From positions 4,962 through 68,961 of the forward strand of contig CAZYAZ010000024.1 of NCBI GenBank assembly GCA_964646205.1: a stretch of DNA of 64,000 nucleotides, read 5' to 3'. Source of the stretch: UBA8437 sp964646205. GTDB lineage: Bacteria; Planctomycetota; Planctomycetia; Planctomycetales; Planctomycetaceae. The notes beneath the pieces were generated by a model. It saw nothing but the letters and a program-made list of their open reading frames with translations, was not told the DNA's origin and ran no database searches. Below, one piece after another: positions 25,969-34,298 of the stretch. How positions within the stretch are numbered: the first letter of the stretch is position 1; the number at the start of each line of letters is the position of its first letter. Made by a program: the position numbers and the translations under genes.

Positions 25969-28251
25969 ATGCGCATCACCTGTCTCGTCCCGTTGCTGCT
26001 GACGCTGGCCGTCATTCCAACACCGCCCAGCCTGTTCTCGGCCCAGGACGCCCCGGCTTCTGACAAAACCAAAACACCCGACCAACAAACGCTCTCGGCC
26101 GAAGAACTCGCCAAGAAGGCAATGAAATCAATCGTGGTCGTCCAGTTTGCCGGCCGCGACGGACGCAACCGCGGACTGGGCACAGGTTTCATCATCGACG
26201 CGAGTGGCCTCATTGCCACCAACATGCATGTCATCGGAGAGGCCCGCCCGATCACGGTCACCACTTCCGATGGAAAAAAACACAAGGTCACAGCCATCCA
26301 CGCCACCGAGCGAGCGATGGACCTGGCCATCCTCAAGATCGACGCACAGGGACTCGCCCCACTCACGTTGGCCGACTCGGACAAAATCCGCCAGGGCCAG
26401 CCAATTGTGGCCCTGGGCAATCCACTGGGACTGAAACTCAGCGTCGTTCGCGGCATTGTCTCTGGTTCTCGAGACATCGAGGGCAAACCAATGATCCAGT
26501 TGGCCGTTCCTATCGAGGAAGGCAACAGCGGCGGCCCGGCACTTGATGCCCAGGGCCGGGTGATTGGAATCCTGACAATGAAACACCGCTTCACTGACAA
26601 CCTCGGCTTTGCCGTGGCAATCAACGCCCTGAAGCCCCTGATAAAAAAGCCCAATCCGATTCCAATCGATCGTTGGCTGACCATTGGCACCCTCGACAAA
26701 GCCGACTGGCGGATTCACCACGGAGCCCGCTGGCGGCAACGTGCCGGCCGGATTCATGTTGAAGATCCAGGGAGCGGTTTCGGCGGCCGCGCGCTGTGTT
26801 TCTCGCAACAACAAACCCCGGAAGGCACCTATGAAGTCCAGGCTCGAGTCAAGCTTCACGATGACGATGGAGCCGCCGGACTGATTTTTTGTGCCGATGG
26901 AGCAGATCAACATTACGGATTCTATCCCACCAGTGGCCAGATGCGTCTCACACGGTTTGACGGACCGACGGTCACCTCCTGGGCCATTCTCAAGACACTG
27001 CCAATCCCCACCTACCGACCGGGTGACTGGAACACGCTCAAGGTCCGCGTCACACCAGAAACCATTTCCTGTTATCTCAACGACAAATTGGTCATCGAAA
27101 CCAACGACACTCGTTACCGAACACGGACCGTGGGACTGGCGAAATTCCGTCACACCCGCGCTGAATTCCGATCGTTCCGGGTCGCCAAGACATTACCGGC
27201 GACCGGACCGACTCAAAAAGCCATCGCCACCATTATCGACCTCGTCAAGAAACTCCCGGAGGAGGGCAATTTCTCCTCGGAACTGGTCAACAAGTTGGCC
27301 CCCCAGGGAGACTCCGCACCACAAGTCCTCAGAGACCGCGCCCGTTCGCTCGAAAAACAGGCCACCCGTCTTCGGGAATTGGCCGGCCAGGTACACCACA
27401 GCAGAGCCCTGCAAGAAATCCAAAAGGCACTCAACCACCCCGACGAGAAGATCGACCTCCTGCACGCCGCACTTCTAATCGCGTGGCTGGACAATGACGA
27501 AGTCGACGTGGACGCCTACAGGCAACTGTTCACCCGTATGGCCAAGACTCTCAAGGCCACGCTCCCCAAGGACGCGACGCCGACCCACAAATCCATTGCC
27601 CTCGACAAGTTCTTTTTCAATGTGCAGGGATTTCACGGAAGCCGGATCGACTACTACAGCAAGTCCAACAGCTACCTCAATGAGGTCATTGACGACCGTG
27701 AGGGGCTCCCAATCTCCTTGTCGGTCGTCTACATGGAACTTGGCCGTCGGATCGGATTGAACGTGGACGGTGTCGGCCTGCCCGGCCACTTCGTGGTGCG
27801 AGTGCCGACCGACAAGGAAGGCCAGGGGCGTTTGATCGACGTGTTCGACGGAGGCCGCACGATGCCGGCCACCGAAGCCGAACAACGAATCACCGAATCA
27901 TTTCAGCAACCACCAACCGCCGACCAGCGGAAACAGGTCATCGCCGAATTCCTCAAGGCCGCCAAGCGCAAGGCCATCCTGGTCCGAATGCTCGGCAATC
28001 TCAGCGGCAGTGCCCGCCAACGATCCGACGAAGCGGCTGTCCGGCGTTACGCCGATGTGATCCTGACAGTCGACCCAAAAAACTGGACCCAGCGTGGCAT
28101 GAGAATCCAGTTGTCACTGCGAAGTGGCCTGTACGATGCGGCACTGGCCGACATCGACTGGCTGCTCGAAAACCAGACCGACGTCATCGACGTCGATCAA
28201 CTGCGAGCTTTGCGTCGCCAGGTTGAACAAGCCAGGGCATCGCAGCGCTAA
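25969..28251 (+). CDS. Exported trypsin-like serine protease fused to a transglutaminase-like (SirB1-type) domain
   Basis: The 760-residue protein starts with a signal peptide (LVPLLLTLAVIPTPPSLFSA). A trypsin-like (DegP/HtrA-type) domain follows with His87 (ATNMHVIG), Asp118 (RAMDLAILKID) and Ser187 (EEGNSGGP), so the catalytic triad is intact. Next comes a concanavalin-like segment (about 240-405: TYEVQARVKL, GLIFCADGADQHYGFYP, WNTLKVRVTPETISCYLND). The last 330 residues match the SirB1 transglutaminase-like family (LDKFFFNVQGFHG, GLPISLSVVYMELGRRIGL, LPGHFVVRV), which often has no catalytic Cys. No PDZ domain was found. The order is unusual and suggests a periplasmic protease with binding modules. 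Its stop overlaps the stop of the convergent AAA gene. Confidence 0.85.
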   Translation: MRITCLVPLLLTLAVIPTPPSLFSAQDAPASDKTKTPDQQTLSAEELAKKAMKSIVVVQFAGRDGRNRGLGTGFIIDASGLIATNMHVIGEARPITVTTSDGKKHKVTAIHATERAMDLAILKIDAQGLAPLTLADSDKIRQGQPIVALGNPLGLKLSVVRGIVSGSRDIEGKPMIQLAVPIEEGNSGGPALDAQGRVIGILTMKHRFTDNLGFAVAINALKPLIKKPNPIPIDRWLTIGTLDKADWRIHHGARWRQRAGRIHVEDPGSGFGGRALCFSQQQTPEGTYEVQARVKLHDDDGAAGLIFCADGADQHYGFYPTSGQMRLTRFDGPTVTSWAILKTLPIPTYRPGDWNTLKVRVTPETISCYLNDKLVIETNDTRYRTRTVGLAKFRHTRAEFRSFRVAKTLPATGPTQKAIATIIDLVKKLPEEGNFSSELVNKLAPQGDSAPQVLRDRARSLEKQATRLRELAGQVHHSRALQEIQKALNHPDEKIDLLHAALLIAWLDNDEVDVDAYRQLFTRMAKTLKATLPKDATPTHKSIALDKFFFNVQGFHGSRIDYYSKSNSYLNEVIDDREGLPISLSVVYMELGRRIGLNVDGVGLPGHFVVRVPTDKEGQGRLIDVFDGGRTMPATEAEQRITESFQQPPTADQRKQVIAEFLKAAKRKAILVRMLGNLSGSARQRSDEAAVRRYADVILTVDPKNWTQRGMRIQLSLRSGLYDAALADIDWLLENQTDVIDVDQLRALRRQVEQARASQR

Positions 28252-30242
28252 CGACTCAGCGCCATCCGCGCCACACGCCCGAATCGGCCAACCCCGCCTT
28301 CCGGGGCGACGTCGCCGATCATCACCGGCAACCACATGGGCCTGTCAACACGCTCGTCAGGCAACCGGTCGATCATGGGCAACTCGCCCGGCGCATTCTC
28401 CACACGCAACTGATCGGCCGGAGCCGGGTAAAGAAACAGCTTGCGGGACGACACGAGCTTGGCGAGCGTGGCAGCGAGTTCCTGCGGGATCCCGTACCAC
28501 AGCACAATATTGGGATCGCTTCGCAGTGCCAGACCCTGCCCACCCTCGGTTTCAACGAACGGCTCGAAATCATCGACCAGTTCAGCGAACGCCACTTCGC
28601 CGCGACGACGCACATATTCCACCAGAGCGGCCGGAACCTGTCCGTGCTCGGCCAATGCCAACCACTCCGCGTCACCATCCTCCACCTCCGTGTCCGCTTC
28701 GAATTTCACCTCCTCGGTGTGGCCTTGTTCTTCCTCCAGCATCTGCACAACACGACTGTCCGGTGTCGCCGGACGGCAACGATCCCGCGCCCATTCGCGG
28801 AGTTCGAAAATCTGCTCCTCCATCGTCACCGACAAGGGAACAGTTTCCTCGCGAGAGTTCTCCAGATCTTTCTGCGTTAACACCCGCCCCTGGTTGTAAC
28901 ACTCCACCAGTGCTGTCACGACGATCTGTTCGATCTCCGCGCCGCTGTACCCCTCTGTTTGTCTGGCCAAGGCCTCCACGTCGTACTTGCCTGGTTTCCA
29001 GCCTCGCTTGGACAGGTGGATATCAAAAATTGGTTTCCGTTCATGAAAGTTGGGCAGGTTCACGAAAAACAACTCGTCGAACCGGCCACGCCGCAGCATT
29101 TCCGGGGGAAGTCGATGAATCGAATTGGCCGTGGCCACAACAAATACCTGCGAACGGTGCTCCTGCATCCAGGTCAGGAACCGACCAAGCATTCGGGTCA
29201 TGGTCGTTTCCTGGGCCATTTCTCCGCTACCGGAAAACCCCTTGTCGATCTCGTCGATCCAAAGGACCGCCGGTGCGATCGTCTCCATCAAATTCAACAC
29301 GTACCGCATGTTCTGTTCGGATTGTCCCTGGTCAGACGCCAACAGGTTCGACACATCCAGACGCACTAGCGGGAAGCTGAGAAGCTGGGCGATCGCCCGA
29401 GAAATCAACGATTTTCCACACCCCTGGACACCGAGCAGGAACACGCCCTTGGGAGTCGGCACTCCCTGTTCCTGGGCGCGGGTGCTGAACGCGTTGGCCC
29501 GTTGTCCGATCCACTCTTTCAGTCCTTCCAGGCCGCCCACATCGGCCAGCCCTTCTTCGAGATCGTGAAATTCCAGCAGATCCGACCCCTGCACCAGGTG
29601 CTTCTTTTCCGAAACAAGTTGCCGGAACATGTCGTCATCGACCTCATCCCGACCCAGCAGCGCGCGAGCCAGCGCCTTGCGTCCCTCGCGAGCCGTCAAC
29701 CCGAGCACCGCCTTCAACAGGCGTTCCTCCGATGCCGGATCAAACTCAAGCGCAGCCTCGCCCAGTTCTCGACGATCCGACAGGACCTCGACCAACTGCT
29801 CTCGCATTTCCTCCAGCCCTGGCAAGGGCAGATCCATTGCCACAGCCTCGGTCTGCAATTCAACGGGGATCTGGCACACCGGCCCCACGAACAGCAATGT
29901 TTTTCCGTGTTCGGTCAGAGTCGGAACCAGGTCCCTCAATCGCCGTACGATCGCCGGATCATCCAGAAACGGATGAAAGTCTTTCATCAGGAACACGTGG
30001 TTGGGCGGATAGGCCGTGACCTCGTCCAAAAAAGCAGCCGGATCATCCAGAGTTGTGTCACTCGAAACAGAGGGTTGCCAGCCGGACGTCGACGACCAGG
30101 TCACCAGCCCTCGTTCGATTTCCAACGCCAACTCCGACAACTCGCTCTCCCAACGATCTTCCTCCCACGTCTTGAGAAACAACATCGTGTATCGCGAAAG
30201 GACGCGTGAACGGAGTGTGTCGAGAGCTTCTGAAGTGCTCAT
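28248..30242 (-). CDS. AAA-family ATPase (Ycf46-like) with C-terminal extension
   Basis: The 664-residue product has an N-terminal region of about 220 residues, an AAA+ module with Walker A GVQGCGKS (about 271-278), Walker B LWIDEID (about 327-333), sensor-1 VVATANSIHRLPPEM and the arginine finger pair RRGRFD, then a lid domain and a C-terminal acidic extension (residues about 480-664) with no recognised domain. The architecture matches the Ycf46-like AAA family seen in cyanobacteria and plastids, where its role is unknown. It begins four bases inside the end of the TIR gene (ATGA overlap), so it is probably translated together with it. Its N-terminal region may bind a substrate or partner protein. 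No signal peptide: cytoplasmic. Confidence 0.85.
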   Translation of the reverse strand: MSTSEALDTLRSRVLSRYTMLFLKTWEEDRWESELSELALEIERGLVTWSSTSGWQPSVSSDTTLDDPAAFLDEVTAYPPNHVFLMKDFHPFLDDPAIVRRLRDLVPTLTEHGKTLLFVGPVCQIPVELQTEAVAMDLPLPGLEEMREQLVEVLSDRRELGEAALEFDPASEERLLKAVLGLTAREGRKALARALLGRDEVDDDMFRQLVSEKKHLVQGSDLLEFHDLEEGLADVGGLEGLKEWIGQRANAFSTRAQEQGVPTPKGVFLLGVQGCGKSLISRAIAQLLSFPLVRLDVSNLLASDQGQSEQNMRYVLNLMETIAPAVLWIDEIDKGFSGSGEMAQETTMTRMLGRFLTWMQEHRSQVFVVATANSIHRLPPEMLRRGRFDELFFVNLPNFHERKPIFDIHLSKRGWKPGKYDVEALARQTEGYSGAEIEQIVVTALVECYNQGRVLTQKDLENSREETVPLSVTMEEQIFELREWARDRCRPATPDSRVVQMLEEEQGHTEEVKFEADTEVEDGDAEWLALAEHGQVPAALVEYVRRRGEVAFAELVDDFEPFVETEGGQGLALRSDPNIVLWYGIPQELAATLAKLVSSRKLFLYPAPADQLRVENAPGELPMIDRLPDERVDRPMWLPVMIGDVAPEGGVGRFGRVARMALSR

Positions 30243-31441
30243 TGCTCCTCCTCCGGTTTTCCCTTTTTCTCGGGAAGCCGCCCCCGTTTCGCAGCACGAC
30301 CGCCAGTTTCTTCCTTCAATTTCTCGATCAGAGTCTGCAGTTCCTGAAGAAACTTTGTCTTATTGCGACGCCAACCGGTGAAATCGGCCAAAACTCGACC
30401 TGCGACTTCACTCGCGTCCGGATGCTCCCAACTGCCACTAAACAGAAACCCGTCAAGATTAAGTGGCCACATCAACGTCACCGCCCGCCCTGTCTCTTGC
30501 CTGACCACCTCCTCGCGGCGTTTGACCGAATCGATCAACGAACTCATCCATTCGGACGCCAGGGTCGACCTGGTAGCACAAAGCAGAACTCGGTCCCACA
30601 CACGGAAACCACGAGGGGCAATCTGTCCCGTCACGCCATTGTCGTCGACGGCACCGCGTGGATCCAACCAGCAACGGACGCCGTATTTCTGAAGCGTGTT
30701 GTGCAACCGTTCGGCGAATGACTCTTCCTTGGAACTGTAGACGATAAAAAACGAATCCGACGCGGTCGGCGGTTCGTCCTGTCCGTCATGCATCTCGACC
30801 CAGTCCTGCCTCACTCCGTTTCCTCGAAGGAACGCCGCGGCCACTCGTCCCCCGGACCGTTCGAGAGTATCCAGGCCAATCGACCCCGGCCCCAGGTGCG
30901 TCATTGAACCCAGCCCTGTCACGCGTGACAGGTCCACGTCGTTCCAGATCAACCAACCGCAGCGAACACCCTCGAAGTTGGACCGGTCCAGATCAGCGTG
31001 CGAAAAGTTAACGTTCAGCAATTCGGCCCCTGCAAGATCCGTCTCTCGCAAATCGGCATCATAAAAACTCGCCTCGCTGAGAACCGAACCCGAGAGATCT
31101 GCTCCCTGGAGGACCGATCTCGAAAAATTGGTGTTCTCCCCGCGCAGAGTTTTCAACGTCGCCCGAAACAACCGGGCCCCTGCAAAATTCCCGCGACTGA
31201 CCTCTGCACCCGAGAGATCCGCGCGAGTCAAATCGACTCCCGAGAAATTGCCCCCCGTCAATCGCGAACGGACCAGCTTCGCCCCGACCATCTGGCTCCG
31301 CCTGAGATTCACTCCCGCAAGATCGATCTCCGAAAGATCCGCGTCGACCAGGTCCAGCACGACGTCCGGATTGTCTCGACGCCACACCGCCACGGCCTTC
31401 CGTCCCTGGCGGACGAGGTCGACAAGTTGCTGGTCGGCCAT
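30239..31441 (-). CDS. Pentapeptide-repeat protein with C-terminal TIR domain
   Basis: The 400-residue protein has about 14 pentapeptide repeats (residues about 30-160, for example VDLTRADLSGAEVSRGNFAG), which build a right-handed beta helix. A linker at about 188-215 contains FLRGNGV, close to the FLRGCG element that often precedes TIR in pentapeptide-TIR proteins of planctomycetes and cyanobacteria. TIR covers about 229-375 (DSFFIVYSSKEESFAERL, VRCWLD, RVLLCATRSTLASEWM, then LNLDGFLF). The position that is glutamate in NAD-cleaving TIRs (the WxxxEI region) reads SSLID, so the catalytic Glu appears to be Leu302. It is first in a two-gene operon with an AAA ATPase. Confidence 0.88.
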   Translation of the reverse strand: MADQQLVDLVRQGRKAVAVWRRDNPDVVLDLVDADLSEIDLAGVNLRRSQMVGAKLVRSRLTGGNFSGVDLTRADLSGAEVSRGNFAGARLFRATLKTLRGENTNFSRSVLQGADLSGSVLSEASFYDADLRETDLAGAELLNVNFSHADLDRSNFEGVRCGWLIWNDVDLSRVTGLGSMTHLGPGSIGLDTLERSGGRVAAAFLRGNGVRQDWVEMHDGQDEPPTASDSFFIVYSSKEESFAERLHNTLQKYGVRCWLDPRGAVDDNGVTGQIAPRGFRVWDRVLLCATRSTLASEWMSSLIDSVKRREEVVRQETGRAVTLMWPLNLDGFLFSGSWEHPDASEVAGRVLADFTGWRRNKTKFLQELQTLIEKLKEETGGRAAKRGRLPEKKGKPEEEQ

Positions 31442-31583
31442 TGCGAGTTTCTTTTCGAAAAGGGATTGGCCCCATTCTCCATGGCGACGGCAAACTGCAC
31501 AAGCAGCAGATCCCCGACCAACCCTTTTGCGATGGAAACGGGTTCGATTTGGTGCCTCGTCGACAGGCTGCTAAACTTGGCAC

Positions 31584-34298
31584 ATGCCTTCACGCCCCAC
31601 ACCGTGGCCAGTTCCTTCACCGACCTGGCTGGTTGCAACCTTGATGATCCTGGGCGTGATGTTTGCCGGAACTCGCTCACCCGGTTCCGAGCCGCTTTCT
31701 GGCAGCGACACCTGGTGGTCCCTGCGGCCGTTGAAATCTCCCGGCGTACCGGTCACGACAAATCGCGACTGGTTGAAAACGCCCGTAGATGCCTTCATTT
31801 CCCGTGCACACAGCCAACACGGCCTGAAGCCATCACCTCGAACCGATCGCCGCTCCCTGATCCGCCGGGTGACCATCGACGTCACAGGGTTGCCCCCCAC
31901 TCCTGAACAGGTCGCCGCCTTCCTCGCTGACCGATCTCCCGACGCTTACGGCAAACTCGTCGAACGATTGCTTCACAGCCCCCGGTATGGCGAACGCTGG
32001 GCCCGGCACTGGCTCGACGTTGTGCACTACGGCGACACGCACGGTTACGACAAGGACAAGCCCCGACCCAACGCCTGGCCATTTCGCGATTACGTTGTCC
32101 GGGCATTGAACGACGACAAACCCTTCACCCGGTTCGTTCTCGAACAGGTCGCCGGCGACGTGCTGTTCGGCGACACGGTTGACGGGATCGTTGCCACCGG
32201 GCTGTTGTCGGCCGGCCCATGGGACTACATCGGTCACGCCGAAGTCCCCGAATCGAAACTCGACGGGCAGGTCGCCCGCAACCTTGACCGCGATGACATG
32301 GTCCGAACGGTGATCAATTCTTTCACCAGCCTGACGGTGCAATGTGCCCGTTGCCATGACCACAAGTTTGACGATGTCACCATGGAGGACTACTACAGCC
32401 TCCAGGCAGTGTTTGCTGCCATCGACCGGGCCGACCGTCCCTACGACCCGGACCCAACCGCAGCGGCACGCCGCGCCAGCTTGAAAGATCAACGCCGACG
32501 TGTCGAATTGCGACTCCAAGCTCTCCAGGCAACACTTGCAGGCCGTGGAGACGCCACGTTGACCAGGGTCCGCAAACAACTCGACGAACTCGGTCGAACC
32601 TCCCCGCGGCGACCGGAATTCGGGTACCACAGTGCCATCGCCGCAAAACAGAACACGACGAAATGGGTCCAGGTCGACCTGGGAACCAGCCGGCCACTGG
32701 CCCATGTCCTGATCGTCGGCTGCCATGACGACTTCAACAACATCGGTGCCGGCTTCGGATTCCCACTTCGTTTTCGCGTCGAGGTCTCTGATGACGCCAC
32801 CTTCAAAACGGGTGTCACCCCATTGGCCAACCACGCGAACGCCGACCACGACAACCCGGGCACACGCCCGTTGGCGTTTCCCGCAGGGGGCCGACGTGCT
32901 CGCTACATCCGCGTCACAGCCACGAAGCTTGCCCCCCGCCTAAACGACTACATTTTTGCGCTCGCCGAACTCGCGGCGATCGGCCCCAACCAAAACAACC
33001 TCGCGGCTGGCAGTTCCGTCACCTCACTCGACTCGATTGAAGCCCCCACCCGATGGAGCCGCCGCAACCTGGTGGACGGCCACTACGACCGGGTGCAACT
33101 GACCCCCGGCATCCTTGCCCAACTGGTCGTCCTCAACACCACCTGGTCCCGACTGCGCACCAAGTTGCTGACACCGGCTTACCGAGCAAAACGGGCAGCG
33201 ATCGACAAGGAATTCGCCGAGATCACCGCCCGGGCAGCCCGCATACCAAAGCCCGCCATGGTCTACACAGGCACCGTCCACTCCGGCAGTGGAGCGTTCC
33301 GCGGAACCGGCCACGACAAAGGGCGGCCACGTCCGATCCACCTGCTGACCCGTGGTGACATTCGCCATCGCGGACCGCTGATGTCACCGGGAACTGCCGA
33401 CCTGGGCCACGATCTCCCAACACGTTTCAACCTTCCGCCAAATCATCGTGAAGGGGACCGCCGTGTCGCACTCGCCCGCTGGCTGACTGACCCACGCAAC
33501 CCGCTGACCTGGCGATCGATGGCCAACCGGATCTGGCAACACCACTTCGGCCGCCCCCTGGTCACCACGCCAAACGACTTCGGACGCATGGGCGAGGAAC
33601 CGTCCCACCCCCGATTGCTCGACTGGCTCGCCAGCCGACTCCGCGACGGCAATGGATCATTCAAGGATCTGCATCGCCAGATATTGCTGAGTGCCACCTA
33701 CCAGCAAACGTCATCCCACCGCGGCCCGGCCAGCACGATTGACGCCGACAACCGCTTGCTGTGGCGAATGAATCGAAGGCGGATCGAGGCCGAAGTCGTC
33801 CGTGACGCGGTGCTCGCGGTAGCCGGCCGTCTCGACGGCCGGATGTATGGCCCCGGCTTCCAGGACTTCGTGATTGAAAAACCACAGCACTCACCGCACT
33901 ACCAGTACCACAAGCACGACCACAACGACCCCCGCACCCATCGTCGCAGCGTGTACCGATTTCTGGTCCGCAGCCAACAGCAACCCTTCATGACGGTCCT
34001 CGACTGCGCCGACCCATCACGAATGGTGGCCCGCAGGGACGAGACCATCTCTCCCCTGCAAGCCCTCGCCATGCTCAACAACCATTTCATGACCACGATG
34101 GCTGAACATTTTGCCCGGCGGATCCACTCCGTTTCCAACGACCCGGCCGAGCAGATCCGAGCGGCCATTCCCTTGGCACTGGCCCGCCCCGCCCGAGCCG
34201 ACGAGGTGAAACTGCTGTCCGCCTACTCACGCCGACACGGATTGCCAAACGCCTGTCGTTTGATCCTCAACCTCAACGAATTCGTTTTCGTCGAATGA
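31584..34298 (+). CDS. DUF1549/DUF1553 protein with discoidin-like insertion (pair 2)
   Basis: The 904-residue product has a hydrophobic leader (TWLVATLMILGVMFAGTR), DUF1549 (TPVDAFISRAHSQHGL, RRVTIDVTGLPPTPEQVAAF, LLHSPRYGERWARHWLDVVH, VQCARCHDHKFDDVTMEDYY) and DUF1553 (NPLTWRSMANRIWQHHFGRP, LHRQILLSATYQQTSSH, DNRLLWRMNRRRIEAEVVRD). Between the two lies a coiled-coil-like stretch and a discoidin-like (F5/8 type C) domain (TTKWVQVDLGTSRPLAHVLI ... FPLRFRVEVSDDATF, ARYIRVTATKLAPRLNDYIF), a carbohydrate-binding fold. The combination suggests a cell-surface or periplasmic role in binding polysaccharide. Its stop overlaps the DUF1501 gene by four bases (ATGA). Confidence 0.9.
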   Translation: MPSRPTPWPVPSPTWLVATLMILGVMFAGTRSPGSEPLSGSDTWWSLRPLKSPGVPVTTNRDWLKTPVDAFISRAHSQHGLKPSPRTDRRSLIRRVTIDVTGLPPTPEQVAAFLADRSPDAYGKLVERLLHSPRYGERWARHWLDVVHYGDTHGYDKDKPRPNAWPFRDYVVRALNDDKPFTRFVLEQVAGDVLFGDTVDGIVATGLLSAGPWDYIGHAEVPESKLDGQVARNLDRDDMVRTVINSFTSLTVQCARCHDHKFDDVTMEDYYSLQAVFAAIDRADRPYDPDPTAAARRASLKDQRRRVELRLQALQATLAGRGDATLTRVRKQLDELGRTSPRRPEFGYHSAIAAKQNTTKWVQVDLGTSRPLAHVLIVGCHDDFNNIGAGFGFPLRFRVEVSDDATFKTGVTPLANHANADHDNPGTRPLAFPAGGRRARYIRVTATKLAPRLNDYIFALAELAAIGPNQNNLAAGSSVTSLDSIEAPTRWSRRNLVDGHYDRVQLTPGILAQLVVLNTTWSRLRTKLLTPAYRAKRAAIDKEFAEITARAARIPKPAMVYTGTVHSGSGAFRGTGHDKGRPRPIHLLTRGDIRHRGPLMSPGTADLGHDLPTRFNLPPNHREGDRRVALARWLTDPRNPLTWRSMANRIWQHHFGRPLVTTPNDFGRMGEEPSHPRLLDWLASRLRDGNGSFKDLHRQILLSATYQQTSSHRGPASTIDADNRLLWRMNRRRIEAEVVRDAVLAVAGRLDGRMYGPGFQDFVIEKPQHSPHYQYHKHDHNDPRTHRRSVYRFLVRSQQQPFMTVLDCADPSRMVARRDETISPLQALAMLNNHFMTTMAEHFARRIHSVSNDPAEQIRAAIPLALARPARADEVKLLSAYSRRHGLPNACRLILNLNEFVFVE

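Noticed and set aside
28248..31441. Calling the TIR and AAA pair an established defence system such as Thoeris
   Set aside because: No ThsA-type or SIR2 partner is present and the catalytic glutamate seems missing, so no known system fits.
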